Assembly: GCA_026225945.1 (NCBI GenBank)
Contig: JAMJFZ010001133.1
Coordinates: 6,220,501-6,284,500, forward strand
DNA from: Cricetomys ansorgei
Taxonomy: Eukaryota; Chordata; Mammalia; Rodentia; Nesomyidae
Direction of reading: 5' to 3'
DNA length: 64,000 bases
Under the pieces are notes generated by a model. The model saw only the letters and a program-made list of their open reading frames with translations. It made no database searches and was not told the origin of the DNA. Shown piece after piece: positions 1-13,240 of the stretch. A program made the translations under genes and the position numbers. Position 1 is the stretch's first letter; each line of letters begins with the position of its first letter.

Positions 1-49
1 ATTTTAAAAATTATTTCCCCTCTCTTCTATACCTCTCTTTCTCAACAGT

Positions 50-180
50 ATCTTTCACTGTGTCTCAGATTGTAACCTGGAACTCACTCTGTAGCTCAAG
101 CTAATGTCAAACTTGGAACAATCCTCCTGACTCAGCTTCTTTAATACCGGGATTATAGACTGATCCACAACAGCCAGCTA
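50..180 (-). mobile_element. B1-type SINE (diverged)
   Basis: In plus orientation the sequence reads as the reverse of a B1/Alu-like element: CCTGGAACTCACTCTGTAG near 78-96 and a diverged GGGATTATAG promoter-box region near 150. It is old and carries many substitutions. Confidence 0.6.
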
Positions 181-844
181 CCCTCTCCTCTTTGGTCTTC
201 TATACAATTTGAGATTCCTATCTGTCCACTTACACTTTTAATCACCTGTATAAGAAATGACATTAAAGGGATAAAACTTCCTGAACTACATGACCAGCTA
301 ACAGTCCATATGCTTGGAGTAATGCAGAGAAAATAAGATGAGATTATGTAAAGTAAGTTTATCAAGCAGAAAATGAGGACTAATGGACTAGCTTCTGACC
401 ACCAGGAAAGAGTTATGTGTTATCTCCTGACATGGGCTGAGTCTTGGACAGATATTTGAGTGAGTGCTATGCAGACAGACTGCTATGAGAGCACAATTCA
501 GTTAGAGAGATTTTCTTTGTGACAATAGTTCCATATAAAGAACCAGCAGAAAAAGGAAACAAGCAAGCTAGGTTAAAACTAGAGCATTTCCTGCATTGTA
601 CATTGCTCAGTTACTGTAGATGTTATAGTTTGTGTGAGACCCGGAATCTATATCAATTCGTGTTATGCTGGGTTTTGTGTCTAGATACTATCTGCTCCAC
701 GCTAGTCAGCAGATTTCTCTACTTGAATGATAATTTTTGGTTAAGGAAGAATATGTCACCTAAGCAAAACCAAAGTAAAATTTCTCTAAGAAATATGTAA
801 CAGAAACCACTTCCTGGAAACCTGTATGAAGGATATTTACTTGC
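181..844. other. Gene-free AT-rich flank
   Basis: I see no gene, RNA or recognisable repeat. A 93-codon frame at 519-800 (plus) has no family features and is treated as chance. Confidence 0.55.
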
Positions 845-960
845 TAGGACAGAGGAGATAGCTCAATGTTTACAGTTCTTACTGCTTCTCTAGACATCTC
901 CAAAATATACATTGGGCAGCTCACAGTAGGTTGTACCTCCAGTTGTGAGGGTTGTATGGA
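845..960 (+). mobile_element. B2/B3-type SINE fragment
   Basis: The block starts with GAGGAGATAGCTCAATG, a diverged form of the B2-superfamily tRNA-derived head (GAGATGGCTCAG). It continues through CAGCTCACAGTAGGTTGTACCTCCAGTTG, which corresponds to the B3 body. It is truncated at the 3' end. Confidence 0.5.
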
Positions 961-2049
961 AAAGGTATAAAGTACTATTGTATTTCTACTAATAACTCTC
1001 TCATTTTTGTTTTCTTTTTGGTGGTGGATAGTCCATAAAGTAAATTTGAATGTGAAAGTGTAAAATTTAATGTAAATCTAAACAATTTTTGTTCTGAATG
1101 ACAGTTCTATCTCTGTGTACAGAAGTTTATGAAGATGTATAGATTTTAGATCTTTATAATTTTGGTGTGTGTGTTTAATTTCTTTGAAATTTAATTTAAT
1201 TAAAAAGCATAAAATTTTAGATATTCTTTTAAAAGTTTATTAAAACTGCATCAAGAAATTCAGCAACCATTTTTTCATAAGCAAATTGAAATAATTTTTT
1301 TTCTTGAAATGATTGATTAAAAGCTTAAGCCTATGGATGAGACAGGAAATATTTTATTTAAAAGAGCCAAAAAAAAAAAAAAAAAGAGGCCAGCTTATTT
1401 CCAGGATGTTGAACAATTTAACTAGTAGCTTTAAAACAACAAACAGGATTAAAAGATAAGTGAGAATAGGAGAATCAATCTCCTTGACCTTAGTAAGAAC
1501 TACTCCCTACTTAAGAACAATAGAGTGTCATGAAAGAATGTTGGAGAGAAGAATCACATTATTAAAAACTATGTATATATAGATATGTATATGTATATAT
1601 ACATGTATATATATATGTATATATGTGTGTGTGATATATGTGTATATATATGTGTGTGTGTGTGTGTGTGTATGTATGAAGTTAAAATTGAACAAAAGAA
1701 GCATATAAAACTGCTATTTCTGTAGACCATCAGTACTGATTGCTTGTCAGTTGAAATCTTTATAATGTAATGAAGCTCTATAAGTATTATGAATAAAGTG
1801 ATAGTGAATACAGTAACAAAATGTAGTAGATTGTAATATATAATTCTTCTGACAGTAGTTCAGTAAAACTGTTAAGTCTAAAGTGTGTACATGAAATTCT
1901 AAAACTTGACTCATAAAAAAAAGGCATTTCTTGAGTAAGATATGTTGAAAATATTAATATAAGCATTTTATTTACCTAAAAGTAATTAAGTATAGCTATG
2001 AAAAATAGTTTTTCATACTTTAGTGTGACATTGGGGAACATTCACAGAT
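961..2049. other. Gene-free AT-rich stretch with TA/TG simple repeat
   Basis: AT-rich sequence with an oligo-A run near 1370-1385 and an imperfect (TATG)/(TG) microsatellite at about 1571-1672. No gene or classifiable element is seen. Confidence 0.55.
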
Positions 2050-2790
2050 GAAAGAGGGTACAAATTTTATTGAAGCATAGGCTGCCAGGTGACATCCTCA
2101 AGACAAGATAATCCTATTACCAATACTGATTTTAAAAAGAAACACAAACAAAACATAACTGTGAGGCTGTCCTAGAGCTAAGAGGGGGTTGAAACATGCT
2201 TGGAACCTTGGGATTCTCACCCTGAGGATGGAAGTCATTGGCTGCTCCCCATTTCTTAGTCCTGACAAAACCCAGCTAAATTCTAAATGCTACCTGCTTC
2301 ACATCTGGCCACTGGTCTGTTTGGTGCTTATCTGAACACTGTAACTGGAAGGCCTAGGGCCAAGCCCATTTTCTGATAAGGTGTCTTCCTCTTTTCCCTG
2401 TGGGAACATGCCTTATGCAAGAGAGTCTTTTTCAGGATTTTGACCCTTAGACAATGAGGTCCACATGCAAATGGAGCTAATCTTGTCACCTTGTCTTAAC
2501 CAATGGTCCTAGTTCCTGGTTACTAAGGACCCTTGCCTGCCTTTTTTCATATATATGTACCACAGTTGCTTCAGTAAACTGAGATGTTCCACTGACAACA
2601 CTCTCCTGGGAATTCCGTTTCCCGAGGCTCTCAGACTCTGACCAAAGACATGCCTGGACCCACTAGGATTGACCTCTTCTTCCCAGGAGCTGTACAGCTG
2701 ACTATACTTAGTCCACCCAGGGAGGAGACAGAATGAAGAAATCCACAAATAACCAATATTCACTGAAGGTAGGAACATTCAATAATGATA
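2050..2790 (+). mobile_element. LTR-type retroelement remnant
   Basis: A moderately GC-rich island carries promoter-like LTR features in plus orientation: a CAT-flanked TATA box (CATATATATG, 2548-2557), a poly(A)-signal-like AGTAAA at 2573-2578, then a GC-richer U5-like segment containing CTCTCAGACTCTGACC. A TGTGGGAACATGCC at about 2399 may be the LTR start. No internal coding region is present, so it is probably a solo LTR. The family was not identified with certainty and both boundaries are approximate. Confidence 0.45.
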
Positions 2791-5700
2791 GGATTTTGGC
2801 GGTACTGATTTTGGAAAGCAAAAATGTACTGTTAGTACATGATTGCACTGTAAATTCTATTAATGTCCAAGTGAAGTAAACACACATGAATTAACAAAAT
2901 GTGGTATATCTGTGTGGAGCTGCCAGTATCTCCCAGAAGCTAAATTTCTGTCTTCTGTACCAAAGAATGATACTAAAGATAATTTTCTTCTCTTGCTACA
3001 CAGAGTCAATATACAAACTCTAAGGCAAGCTTTGACGAGGAACCAAAACCAACCAAGAGCAAAATCATTTATTATTGCTTAGCAAATTTTTGATATAATT
3101 TGACCTTAACAATGTCAAAGCCAAGTGTACTTGTTACTCTCAATTTAGTACAGTTATATAGTTATATCAATTTTGTACCTGTGCAAACATTGTTAATGTT
3201 TGTCAGTAGGAATTGCTGTCTTTGAATTTGTATATAACAATAGTTGATTTACAGAGTACATTAAAGATTCCTTTCTGCTGGTAGTTTAATAGTGAGATAT
3301 TAGTGAGGGGGTATATGCGCTAGACTGAGACTACTCTGAATTACAAATCAAGAAAGCAACACTTTAGCAAGTGGAATTTTTATTGAGCCAGTCCTGACTG
3401 TTTAGAATCTTTTGATAATTATTTACGTTGGCAATGTATGCAGGTGGCTAAAGTGAATCAGATCCTTTCACTTGTAATATTCAATATGTTCACAATTTAT
3501 ATCTAATAGGTGATGCTGCCATATAACAATATGAACTCCTTTACCGAGGAAAAACAAACTCAGCTTTATATTTACTACTGGTATAAATCTGCATAATTTA
3601 TTTCCCAGGTGATTATGCAAAATACAGTAGGAAAAAATCATTAGCTTTAGTGTTGTGCACTACTTGTAAAAACAAAAACACAACAAACTATAATAAAATG
3701 ACTAAAAGAACCTTCTATAAGTGATTTTAAAATGTTAAAAAAATTCTAATTCTAATTTAAATATAGATAATGAACATATCCTGGGATACAGCTTGCTCCA
3801 GTCTATATCCATTTCAATCTTATTTCTTCCTGTCAAAACCACATTACACAGAAAACTTGTAATCATACTTTCAACTATGACAGCGGTATATCTTTTTGAA
3901 TCTGTGCACAAACACTGAGCAATAAGAACTGAGTGGGAAGGTTTCTAGAAAAATAATATCACCTTCTTATCATGGCTGGGTCTGTGTGTTGACAGGGATG
4001 TCCATAACCGTCACACACCTTACTGATGATAAGCCCAAGTATTAAAAGGGAAAAGCTAGAAGACTTCAGCAAAGGGGTGCAAAAATCCTGACTCAAGATG
4101 ACTTAAGAGTCTTAACTCTGAGCTTGCTTAGAAAACTTAAAATATCGTTATGGCACTTAATGGAGAGTCCAGCGTTGAATTTTCCAATGCTTTTTATTAA
4201 TCACAAACCATGTCAAATCTCAGGGAATTCTATACCCGGGCAGCTAGGATGAGAGCTCACTCCAAGACTCTTCACCCATCCTCTCCTCTCCGTTCTTCTC
4301 TGTCCTTCCCAGTTCTTCTGCTCCTACTTCTCCTCCCCCTCCTACTCCCCTCCCTCCTTGCTCCACCCCTCATTCTCCAGGTGTTTTTCTTCCTGTTTTC
4401 ACACAGACCCTCAATCAACAAATAACAGGAACCTCCTGTGGGGGTGAAAGCTGGGGATTGGCACAGAGGTGTAATCAAGTTAAGATTAGTCTCTTACTTG
4501 ACAACAACTAAACTAAACATACCACAACAGAAAACAGCTTACTCTTCCAGTCTGAGGTTATTTTCTTTCTGTTAGTAAAAGCCAAATATAATCATAAGGG
4601 TATTTTGACCTTTACTACTACACACAGGTTTATAATAACAAATATTTTTCCTGTGTATTTTCTTATGTTTTTTAAAAATCCTATTATGAACCATATTTCC
4701 AAATAAAATACAGAAAAATTAATTCTAAACACTCAGAATTTGGGTTTATGTTTTTTATTGTTATAGTTTTTTTAGGGCTTGTCGGATATTCCTCAAGTAC
4801 TTATGTGTTAAGTTATTCCCTGGTTTAAAGCACTAAGAGTATATAAACCTAATCTTACTTTGGTGGTACAAAGCCATGCACTCGGGTGGTGATAAAGAGT
4901 AGACAAGCTTCTCAAGAGGAGCCTCCATGGTTGAAGGTTGGAGGCTAGTTAAGTAGGAAGGGGAAATTGAGAAGGGACAGAGGAGGCACATTTATGTTTC
5001 ATATCACATTGTGATGTCATGCCCACTTTGGGCCTTTGTCAGTAAGAACACTATCACTAAATGTGGCCTGACAACTTGTTTGATTAGGTACCAATAAAAC
5101 CATATTTTTTGATACTTTTATTATTCTGTTTTGACAATTTCATATATGTAATACTGTACTTATGCCATTTTCTGAACTAACATAACTGTTAACTATTCTT
5201 CACAAAAACTTGCTCCATATCAGAACCTCTGTTGAATTCCTGATTCCTTAAATGTAAAAAACTTCAACAAATTTCAGGTCACAGAGTATGAACTTTAGAA
5301 CCACAAAACAAAAACACCTGTGTGCATAAACAGACAATTAAAATACATATAAGTTATTAAAGATATATTCATCATTGACATGCTAAATTTTATTTAGTAT
5401 TTTTTCCTTCGGTTTAGAAAAAATATTGCGTACATTAAAGTGTATTTTAATAATTCCCATTTAACAACTTTGAAAACTTGAACAAGGCACATATATGCTA
5501 TAACATCTCTAAAATGCAGATAATGTATACAACAGATTTGGCAATGCATATAGAGGAGGAGTGGAGACACTGGCTGAAGGCATCTCTGCTTGACTTAGCT
5601 TTTATTTACCAATAAAGCAAAGATTCCCTTTCTTCTTCAAGGCACTTAGGTACAAAAGTTTTTAATTATCCTGAAAAACTGAATTTCCATTGCTAACTGT

Positions 5701-6185
5701 GATAATGTAAAGCTATCATATCACAGAAAAACACACATACACTCATACAAATTTAGAATGAGTAAAATTTAAGTAACGAATGGAATACACTGACAAATTT
5801 TATGCTAAATTCTGGAAACGTGCAATTTCTATTAAGGCATTAGGATACTGTACTATTAAGCAGAGCCAACAATACATCTGCATACTGGTAAAGCATTTTA
5901 ACAATTACTTGTATAAAGGGAAGTAATTTATATATGAGGTTTATCAACTACTGTTCAAATATTTGAACAGCAGTTTCATAGATTAAATAAGCCAGAAGGT
6001 GTCATCATGACCTGACACACTTATATATAGTCTAGTCCTGGTGTCCTAGCAACTCTGCTTCTGATATTAAAAATAGTTGTCACCTAATAATTCTGCAAGC
6101 CAGTGCATCAGAGTGGGCTTATGAGTTCCATATATACTTTTAGACTATATCAGTACTCATCCAAACATATGAACCCTAAACTCTA
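2791..6185. other. Gene-free AT-rich stretch
   Basis: Over 3 kb of AT-rich sequence without a supported gene. A pyrimidine-rich stretch at about 4265-4390 produces overlapping short frames on both strands through composition alone. No structured RNA or clear mobile element is recognised. Confidence 0.5.
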
Positions 6186-6187
6186 AC

Positions 6188-6413
6188 TTAGTGGTCCTCA
6201 ACCTTCCTAATGCTGTGACCTTTAAATATACTGTTTCTCAGGTTGTGGTGATTGCCAACTATAAAATTATTTTTGTTGCTACTACATAACTGTAATTTTG
6301 CTACCTCTATGTACTGTAAATATCTGATATGCAGATGGTCTTAGGCAAACCCGTGAAAGGTTGTTTGTTGTTCCCCAAAGGTGTTGTGACCCACAGGTTG
6401 AGAACAGCTGCAC
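6188..6413. mobile_element. URR1-type hAT (Charlie-group) DNA transposon
   Basis: A 220-base non-autonomous element with inverted termini: GTGGTCCTCAACCTTCC at the left and AGGTTGAGAACAGCTG at the right, diverged from the URR1 terminus AGTGGTTCTCAACC. Internal landmarks such as CCTAATGCTGTGACC and GGTGTTGTGACCCACAGG match the family. It encodes no transposase and was mobilised in trans, long ago judging by divergence. Confidence 0.75.
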
Positions 6414-7380
6414 TAATACAAGACAATACAGATTATGAGTGTCAATTTGACTCCCTGTTTATATTCCATACACTCATGTATATGTACATGTATATATACC
6501 AGCATTTCAATGTGTTCAGAATACATTAAAAGAAAAATGTCACCTAAATGAGATGCTGAAAAGTTTGAGTTCAAAATTTCACTTCAGAATAGCTTTACAA
6601 ACTACAAAGTGAGAACATTAAACAGGTAAATTTAATATATCTTTGATGTAAAAGAAATCTATGTAAATATAAATTACTCAGGAGAAAAAGTAGCTCAGGA
6701 TTTTGAAATATTAATTTACAAGTATGAAAATATTAATGACAATAAATGTAAGGCACAAAGTGAAACTTTGGCAATAAAAATGAAGCTACCGAAACAGTGA
6801 AATGAAAGACCAGTGAGTATTTTTCAAATACTATACTGCACATGCAAGACTCTGGCAAAATATTTAGCTCCCTGGAAAATATGAAAATATGCACTTTCTA
6901 TACTTACAATAAAAATGTAATTGACAAGAATTTTATGTAAGGCAATTGAACAATGGATCAAAATAATATTTTTTAAATTAAAAAATTTAAATGATTTTAA
7001 ATCATTAATTACAATTCTTTTTCTATTTAAGAAAATAATTGGATGCATTTCAGTAGTAGTTAGGAAGAATGCTTATCTTTAAGATATGCTTACAAAAGAC
7101 AAAACCAAGAGGAAAATCAATGCAGTACTATATAGATTTATCAAAAATTTGGTCATGCAAAACTCGCTGACCACATTTTAAAGCCATTAAAATAATATGT
7201 AAGTAATTACTTGAGCATGTTGAAGTTCATCATCCCACAACATCAAATAGGAAAGAGTAATTTCAACCAAAATTGTTGATATCACCATTCTCTTATCACC
7301 TACTGTGAGACGTACAAAATGTTAAGGACAATATGTGGTAGATTTTAGCAAAATGTGTTTCTGCCAAAATTCTGTTATTT

Positions 7381-7386
7381 TTTATT
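7381..7386 (-). terminator. Candidate AATAAA poly(A) signal for Pabpc4l
   Basis: Reading downstream of the stop codon on the minus strand, this is the first canonical AATAAA hexamer I find, about 1.55 kb past the stop. The variant ATTAAA occurs earlier at 8560-8565 and is followed by a U-rich stretch. Either could end the transcript; sequence alone does not decide. Confidence 0.3.
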
Positions 7387-7445
7387 CTCAATTTTTAAAA
7401 ACAAATTAAAAATTTCCTAATCATTAAGATTAGAATGTGTGCAGA

Positions 7446-7447
<2 letters not shown>

Positions 7448-7484
<37 letters not shown>
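7448..7484. repeat. (TA)n microsatellite
   Basis: Uninterrupted TA dinucleotide tract of about 18 units. Confidence 0.95.
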
Positions 7485-7488
<4 letters not shown>

Positions 7489-8935
7489 AGAAAAAACAAA
7501 ATGAGATTCTTACTTTAAAGTATTATCAATAAAATTTATGAAGTAAAAGATTGTAATAAATGGTAATAAGAAATGTCTAAACAATCCAATACAGAAAAGA
7601 ACAAAAAATAAGGAAGAAAGATGAAACTTGAAAAGCAGTAGTAATGGCCTTTTAAACCTTTGGTATGAATGAGTAACATTTTTAAGGTAATGAGTAAATT
7701 CTAAATAAATAACTCTTACCTCTTATTTCAAACAGATTTGAGGTAGTATATAGGAAAAGCCAACATGATAACACCTTTATAAATTGTCTAAAACTGATAT
7801 AAGTAATATTGATGAACAATAGAGAGAAGCCACGAGGGAATGGCATCAAAATAAAACCCATGATAAAAAACAGACCAAGTGACTTAACTTCACTTTGTCA
7901 GGACACCAACCAAGGCCAAAAGAGAACCCAAGAGCTATACAATCCTCACAGTCTAATAAAATAAGGTAGAAGTTTATAAAATTAAGGCACTTATTTTTCT
8001 ATACTTGGGGGTATATTAATATAACATAAAGATTTCTTTTAAAAAAAACATTGACTTTGTTTGGAGTCTCTTAGCTGCATAAATGACTTCATAACACCAG
8101 CACCGACTGAAAAACCTAAAATTACATCATAGCGAACTGCATGGGTATAATGTGATTTAAGATAAGGCTATATGTCCAACAACTATTTAGGTATAGGTTT
8201 ATAACATAAGGAAATTTAAAAAGTAAGGCTTTACTATACAAGTACAATTAGATAGAAAACACTCGGATTACAATTAACACACAGAAAGTGTATCCAAAAA
8301 AAAAAAAAAATCCTCTACCACCATGGTAATGGAGACCATTACAAAACCAAATACACCAGGGTATGTGTATGTATGTATATTATAAATATTGCCTAGTACT
8401 TAAAACATTAATTTGATAGTGAAATTTGTTATTTAACTGAATTTTGACTAGCAATTTCTAAGTTTTTGCTTTGCAAAAAAGAAAAAATACTTCAATGAAA
8501 AAAGTTAAGATTTCTGTTGGTAAAAAAAAAACTATTATTAAATCTATTCTGAAAAATCTTTTAATAGGAGAAATTAAAGCTCACAACAATATTAAAACAA
8601 AAGAAAATATGCAATAAATACAAGAATTTGCTTCACTTGGTTCAAAATAAAATAAAATGTAACCCCAACTAAACAGTTGTGAATATTAGAACATATGAAA
8701 AAATATTATCTTTTAAAAATTTGAGGATATGCCCTGTAAAACAAACCAAAATTCTAACACACATTTGCTTATTCATACACAAAAAGGAACTGTTTTGTAT
8801 ATAAAATTCATTGCACAGTTGCAGTGAATTAAGCAGTCACCAGGTTGTGAGGCTTACCCTTTTAGCACCCTAGAGGAGGAGAGCAGTATTGCTCTCTTAT
8901 TTGCTGCTCAGACTGGAGAGGTAGGACTTTTTTGC

Positions 8936-10081
<1,146 letters not shown>

Positions 10082-10129
10082 TTATCCCAACACTACAAGC
10101 CTGTTCCCAGAAGCTCCCAAGGATATATT

Positions 10130-10653
10130 CTATTGACAGAAGGCAAGCCTGATCACAGCTCAGGGCCTGCTTTTGCGGAATGACCTCAGGCCTCTGATGT
10201 ACATTTACAGGTCCAGCTGCAGGGTCAGTTGCACTTCCCCCAAGCCAGGCAAACACTCTCATCAAAAAAGTCAGAAACCAATGTCCTTTCCTGGTAGCTG
10301 GCAATCTGCCTTCAACTCTCAGCAGATGACTTTCCTCCCCTTCCAACTCAGCAACAACTTAGAAGTAGCTGGCCAGGACAGGCCCTCCATCTGCGTCCAT
10401 CCCAGCAGCTGCTGGCTGGTTTCTGAGCACAGACAGGCCTTGTTCAGCTGGCTTAGAGTTCCAGACAGGCCAGGAGAGAGCAAGGCCGCGGGGGGCGTGC
10501 AGCGCAGGCCCAGCCAGAGGCCCTGTCCCGCTCAGGGAGCTGAACCCAACCCGTCCGCAAAGTAGCTGTGCGCGCTCCTGAGCACGTCCCTGGCCACCCA
10601 CCCCGCACCCTCTGGGGTGTCCCGGAGGGACTTGGCTAAAGACCTAGGCTCAC
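10130..10653 (-). other. Candidate 5'UTR intron of Pabpc4l
   Basis: On the minus strand a donor-like site reads AACTTG|GTGAGC, with GT at 10653-10652, at the edge of the CpG-rich block. An acceptor-like pyrimidine-rich site, CTTGCCTTCTGTCAATAG, ends at 10130, 81 bases before the ATG. Splicing these would join a short GC-rich non-coding exon to the intronless coding exon, a common layout for retrogenes that acquire a promoter. A second weaker acceptor ends near 10101. This is inference; an unspliced leader is possible. Confidence 0.3.
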
Positions 10654-10870
10654 CAAGTTGCGGACCGCAGGCGGCGGGAACCCGGAACTTGCTGCCGAGC
10701 GGCTGTTTGCTCTTTTGCACTTTTGGGGGGCCTTGTTCTCCACTGCCCCTCTCGCTGGCTCCCTCCCTACCCTCAGTCGCTGGGCTGCAGACTGGAGGCG
10801 GTGTCAGGGGTGGAGAAAGCGGCTGGGGGTGTGGCCGGGCAACCCACCACCGTGTTGCTCGGTCCAGGTC
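10480..10870 (-). promoter_or_regulatory. CpG-rich putative promoter of Pabpc4l
   Basis: This is the only distinctly GC- and CpG-rich stretch in an otherwise AT-rich window. CpG dinucleotides are densest at about 10487-10720, with GC-box-like blocks (for example GGGGGGCGTG near 10490) and a GCGCGC run near 10570. It lies about 430 bases upstream of the Pabpc4l start codon in transcript orientation, as expected for a TATA-less CpG-island promoter. Open frames on both strands here are by-products of high GC content. No transcription start can be fixed from sequence alone, and bidirectional activity is possible. Confidence 0.6.
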
Positions 10871-11057
10871 TGTTTTGTCTATCCCAGCCTTTCCAAACAA
10901 GGATGGGATCTGGCAAGTTCTGCAGACACCCCACAATGGCCTTGATGAAGTCCAACACGCGCACCTCGTCCAACAACCCTCTGCAGAATTTCTGCATGCC
11001 CCACTTCCCACAAAACTCCGAGGACACACTTCCCTTTCTTGTAATGTCAACTTTTAA

Positions 11058-11060
<3 letters not shown>

Positions 11061-11128
<68 letters not shown>
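11061..11128. repeat. (GT)n microsatellite
   Basis: Uninterrupted GT tract of about 34 units. It marks the boundary between the GC-rich Pabpc4l upstream region and AT-rich DNA. It lies about 200 bases upstream of the CpG block in transcript orientation. Confidence 0.97.
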
Positions 11129-11131
<3 letters not shown>

Positions 11132-12214
11132 TTTCCAGACAACAGATTAATTCCTCTCTATGAACAGAGCTTTTCCCTGCTTCTCTCCTGAGGGTCTAGG
11201 TTCCTCGTTTTCAGACAGTTGCACTGTCTCACATCCTCCCAGATGATTATAGCATACTTGATCCAGAATAGTATGCATCTGCATTTTGTTTTCAGAGATT
11301 TACGGTAATGAGTGATTGACAGGATGTCCACTAGGTTCTGAATACCTCAGCCGTGTGAAATTGTTAAGGAAGTTACTGAAGCTGTCCGTTGATAGTGGAG
11401 CTTAACTCAAGAGTGTGCAGCAGAGTTTAAATAAATTACTAGATTTTGAAATGTCGGCACAGTATCGAGTATGTACTAGATTCCAGTTAATATTGGCTCC
11501 ACTTCCTCTAACATTAAATAAAATGTATTATGATTCCTAGAAAACCTTAAGATTTGAACCACGATGCCCATAGACAATCAAAATTACTTATTTGAGGAAA
11601 CGAACTGGGTAGATCAGTTTACAGAAAAACAACAACACATTCAGTACATTGCAAACTTTAATCAACATAAACATTGCCTAAAAATCATGGGTAAAAGCAA
11701 ATTCTGGCTCAATAACTGAGATAGATGGGAGACTTGACATTTCGAACTAATGAGTTGTTCCTGATTTCCATGTTGGGTAGAAAGATTTTGCATCTAATGA
11801 ATCCCGAATTAATGGAGTGTTTTCTTATGTAACCAGAAAACTAATATATATATATTTCTTCTGGGGAAGAAAATTACATTATCTCAAAAGCCTTTGTCAA
11901 TATACATTAAAAGGTATTCTGATCTTCACTATGAGATACAAATTGCTCTTAGCCTATTTAAAATTAATTACATCGGAGACCGAATATACCATCCAATATG
12001 TGACTGACTGTTGAAGAACAATTATGAATAAACATATTATGAATTCTGTCTGCACTCCAATTAATTATCTAAAAACAGAACATAGATTTTCTACAGCAAA
12101 AATCACTGTTCTTCTGTCTACTAAGAAACCCAAAGTTAATGTCTGAAGACTACTTGATAGCCTTAGGAGACCAAATGGATCGTCATTATTAAGGACTCTA
12201 TTTTGCTAAGTATG
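11129..12214. other. Gene-free upstream flank
   Basis: AT-rich sequence between the GT microsatellite and the coding-like block. No gene, repeat family or RNA is recognised. Confidence 0.5.
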
Positions 12215-12607
12215 TTACTTTGGAAATTTTTTTGTACCTAGAGACTCAGATACCTTCTGCATTTGACTTTTCAGTTCTGTGAAAATATTCTGTTCAAAAC
12301 TGGAATTCAGATTAATTCCTGCAAAATCTAAACTGTATCTTCCACTTGAAAATGGATCAATAATAACTGTGGGTTTCATTTCCCCAGTAAATCTATTTTC
12401 TGTTAATGGGTTTGATCTAACCAAGAGTCTATGAAGTACTGAAAAAAATTCTTCCAATGTAGTAATAGATTTATAATTACTTGTAAACAAATCTTGGTTG
12501 ACATTGTTTGTCTTCAGATCATCCTGTTACATGTTGTTCCTTCTTAAAAACTCATTTGTAAAAGCAGGTAAGCATCCCTTCCCTGCCAAAAAAATATCTG
12601 TTTTACA
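12215..12607 (-). pseudogene. Unidentified coding-like block, possibly a decayed exon
   Basis: The minus-strand frame from 12526 to the TAA at 12215-12217 is open for about 100 codons with a protein-like composition (for example TTLEEFFSVLHRLL, and PTVIIDPFSSGRYSLDF downstream). Extending upstream in the same frame there is one in-frame TAA at 12527-12529, then a further open stretch of 26 codons back to 12607. Immediately before that lies a splice-acceptor-like sequence with a pyrimidine tract (CTCTCTCCCTCTTGTAAATTACAG). The block lies upstream of Pabpc4l on the same strand. I do not recognise the protein. It could be a terminal exon of a decayed gene, a retropseudogene piece, or chance. The stop at 12527 and the lack of an ATG argue against a functional gene. 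Confidence 0.3.
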
Positions 12608-13007
12608 CTGTAATTTACAAGAGGGAGAGAGCACAATGGCTTATTGGCTAGCTACTGTTACAGATTTAGGCAACATGCTATTATGAACATTTATTCTTAA
12701 GATAATATCACTGTTATCAATAGTATAAGAATCCTTTTTTAAAAAAGAGCCTAACCGTAATTCTTGTGAAGTCTGCCTCAAGAATTTTTACTTGTAGAAA
12801 ATACGCTTAAGACTATAACAGTTCTTACACAACACAAATTCGCACTTGCATCAAATGAAATATTTAAATGAATCATGTTTTTCAGTATATATTTGTGTGA
12901 TTTTATGTTTCACTCAGCATTTTGTGAAATGCAAAGAAGAGATTTGAAATTCAGCAATTGGTACCACATTCTTATAGTCAAGTACATACAACTGTTACAA
13001 ACTTATT

Positions 13008-13135
13008 CTGGGAGCAGCGGCAGATGCCTGTCATCCCAGTATCCATGTTGTTGAAGTTGGAAGTTTAAGAGTTCAAGATTATCCTTAGTTAATCAATGAG
13101 TTTGAGTCCAACTTGGACATATTTACAAAAAAAGA
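13008..13135 (+). mobile_element. B4/B1-like SINE with poly(A) tail
   Basis: Diverged B4/B1-type element: GCAGATGCCTGTCATCCCAG, then AGTTCAAGATTATCC and GAGTTTGAGTCCAAC. It ends in an A-rich tail that runs directly into the GAAA microsatellite at 13142. Confidence 0.6.
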
Positions 13136-13141
13136 AAAAAG

Positions 13142-13143
13142 GA

Positions 13144-13215
<72 letters not shown>

Positions 13216-13240
13216 AAAAGAAAGGAAGAAGGAAGGAAAG
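13142..13240. repeat. (GAAA)n polypurine microsatellite
   Basis: A nearly pure GAAA tract of about 23 units with a GGAA-rich right end. It grows out of the A-tail of the adjacent SINE. Confidence 0.95.

Larger units (their letters stand above)
6414..8935. other. 3' flank / possible 3'UTR of Pabpc4l, AT-rich
   Basis: No other gene is visible. Part of this stretch may be the Pabpc4l 3'UTR (minus strand), depending on the poly(A) site used (8560 or 7381). It contains a perfect (TA)n tract at about 7448-7484 and an oligo-A run at 8297-8310. Confidence 0.5.

Noticed and set aside
519..800. 93-codon plus-strand frame
   Set aside because: No domain, no start context or neighbours, and a length within chance expectation for a 64 kb window.
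4210..4478. Overlapping Leu/Pro-rich and Arg-rich frames
   Set aside because: They are produced by one pyrimidine-rich stretch read on both strands.
10532..11163. Several 80-172 codon frames on both strands upstream of Pabpc4l
   Set aside because: GC-rich CpG-island sequence has few stop codons; the frames overlap each other on both strands and one ends in the GT microsatellite. No domain is recognisable.
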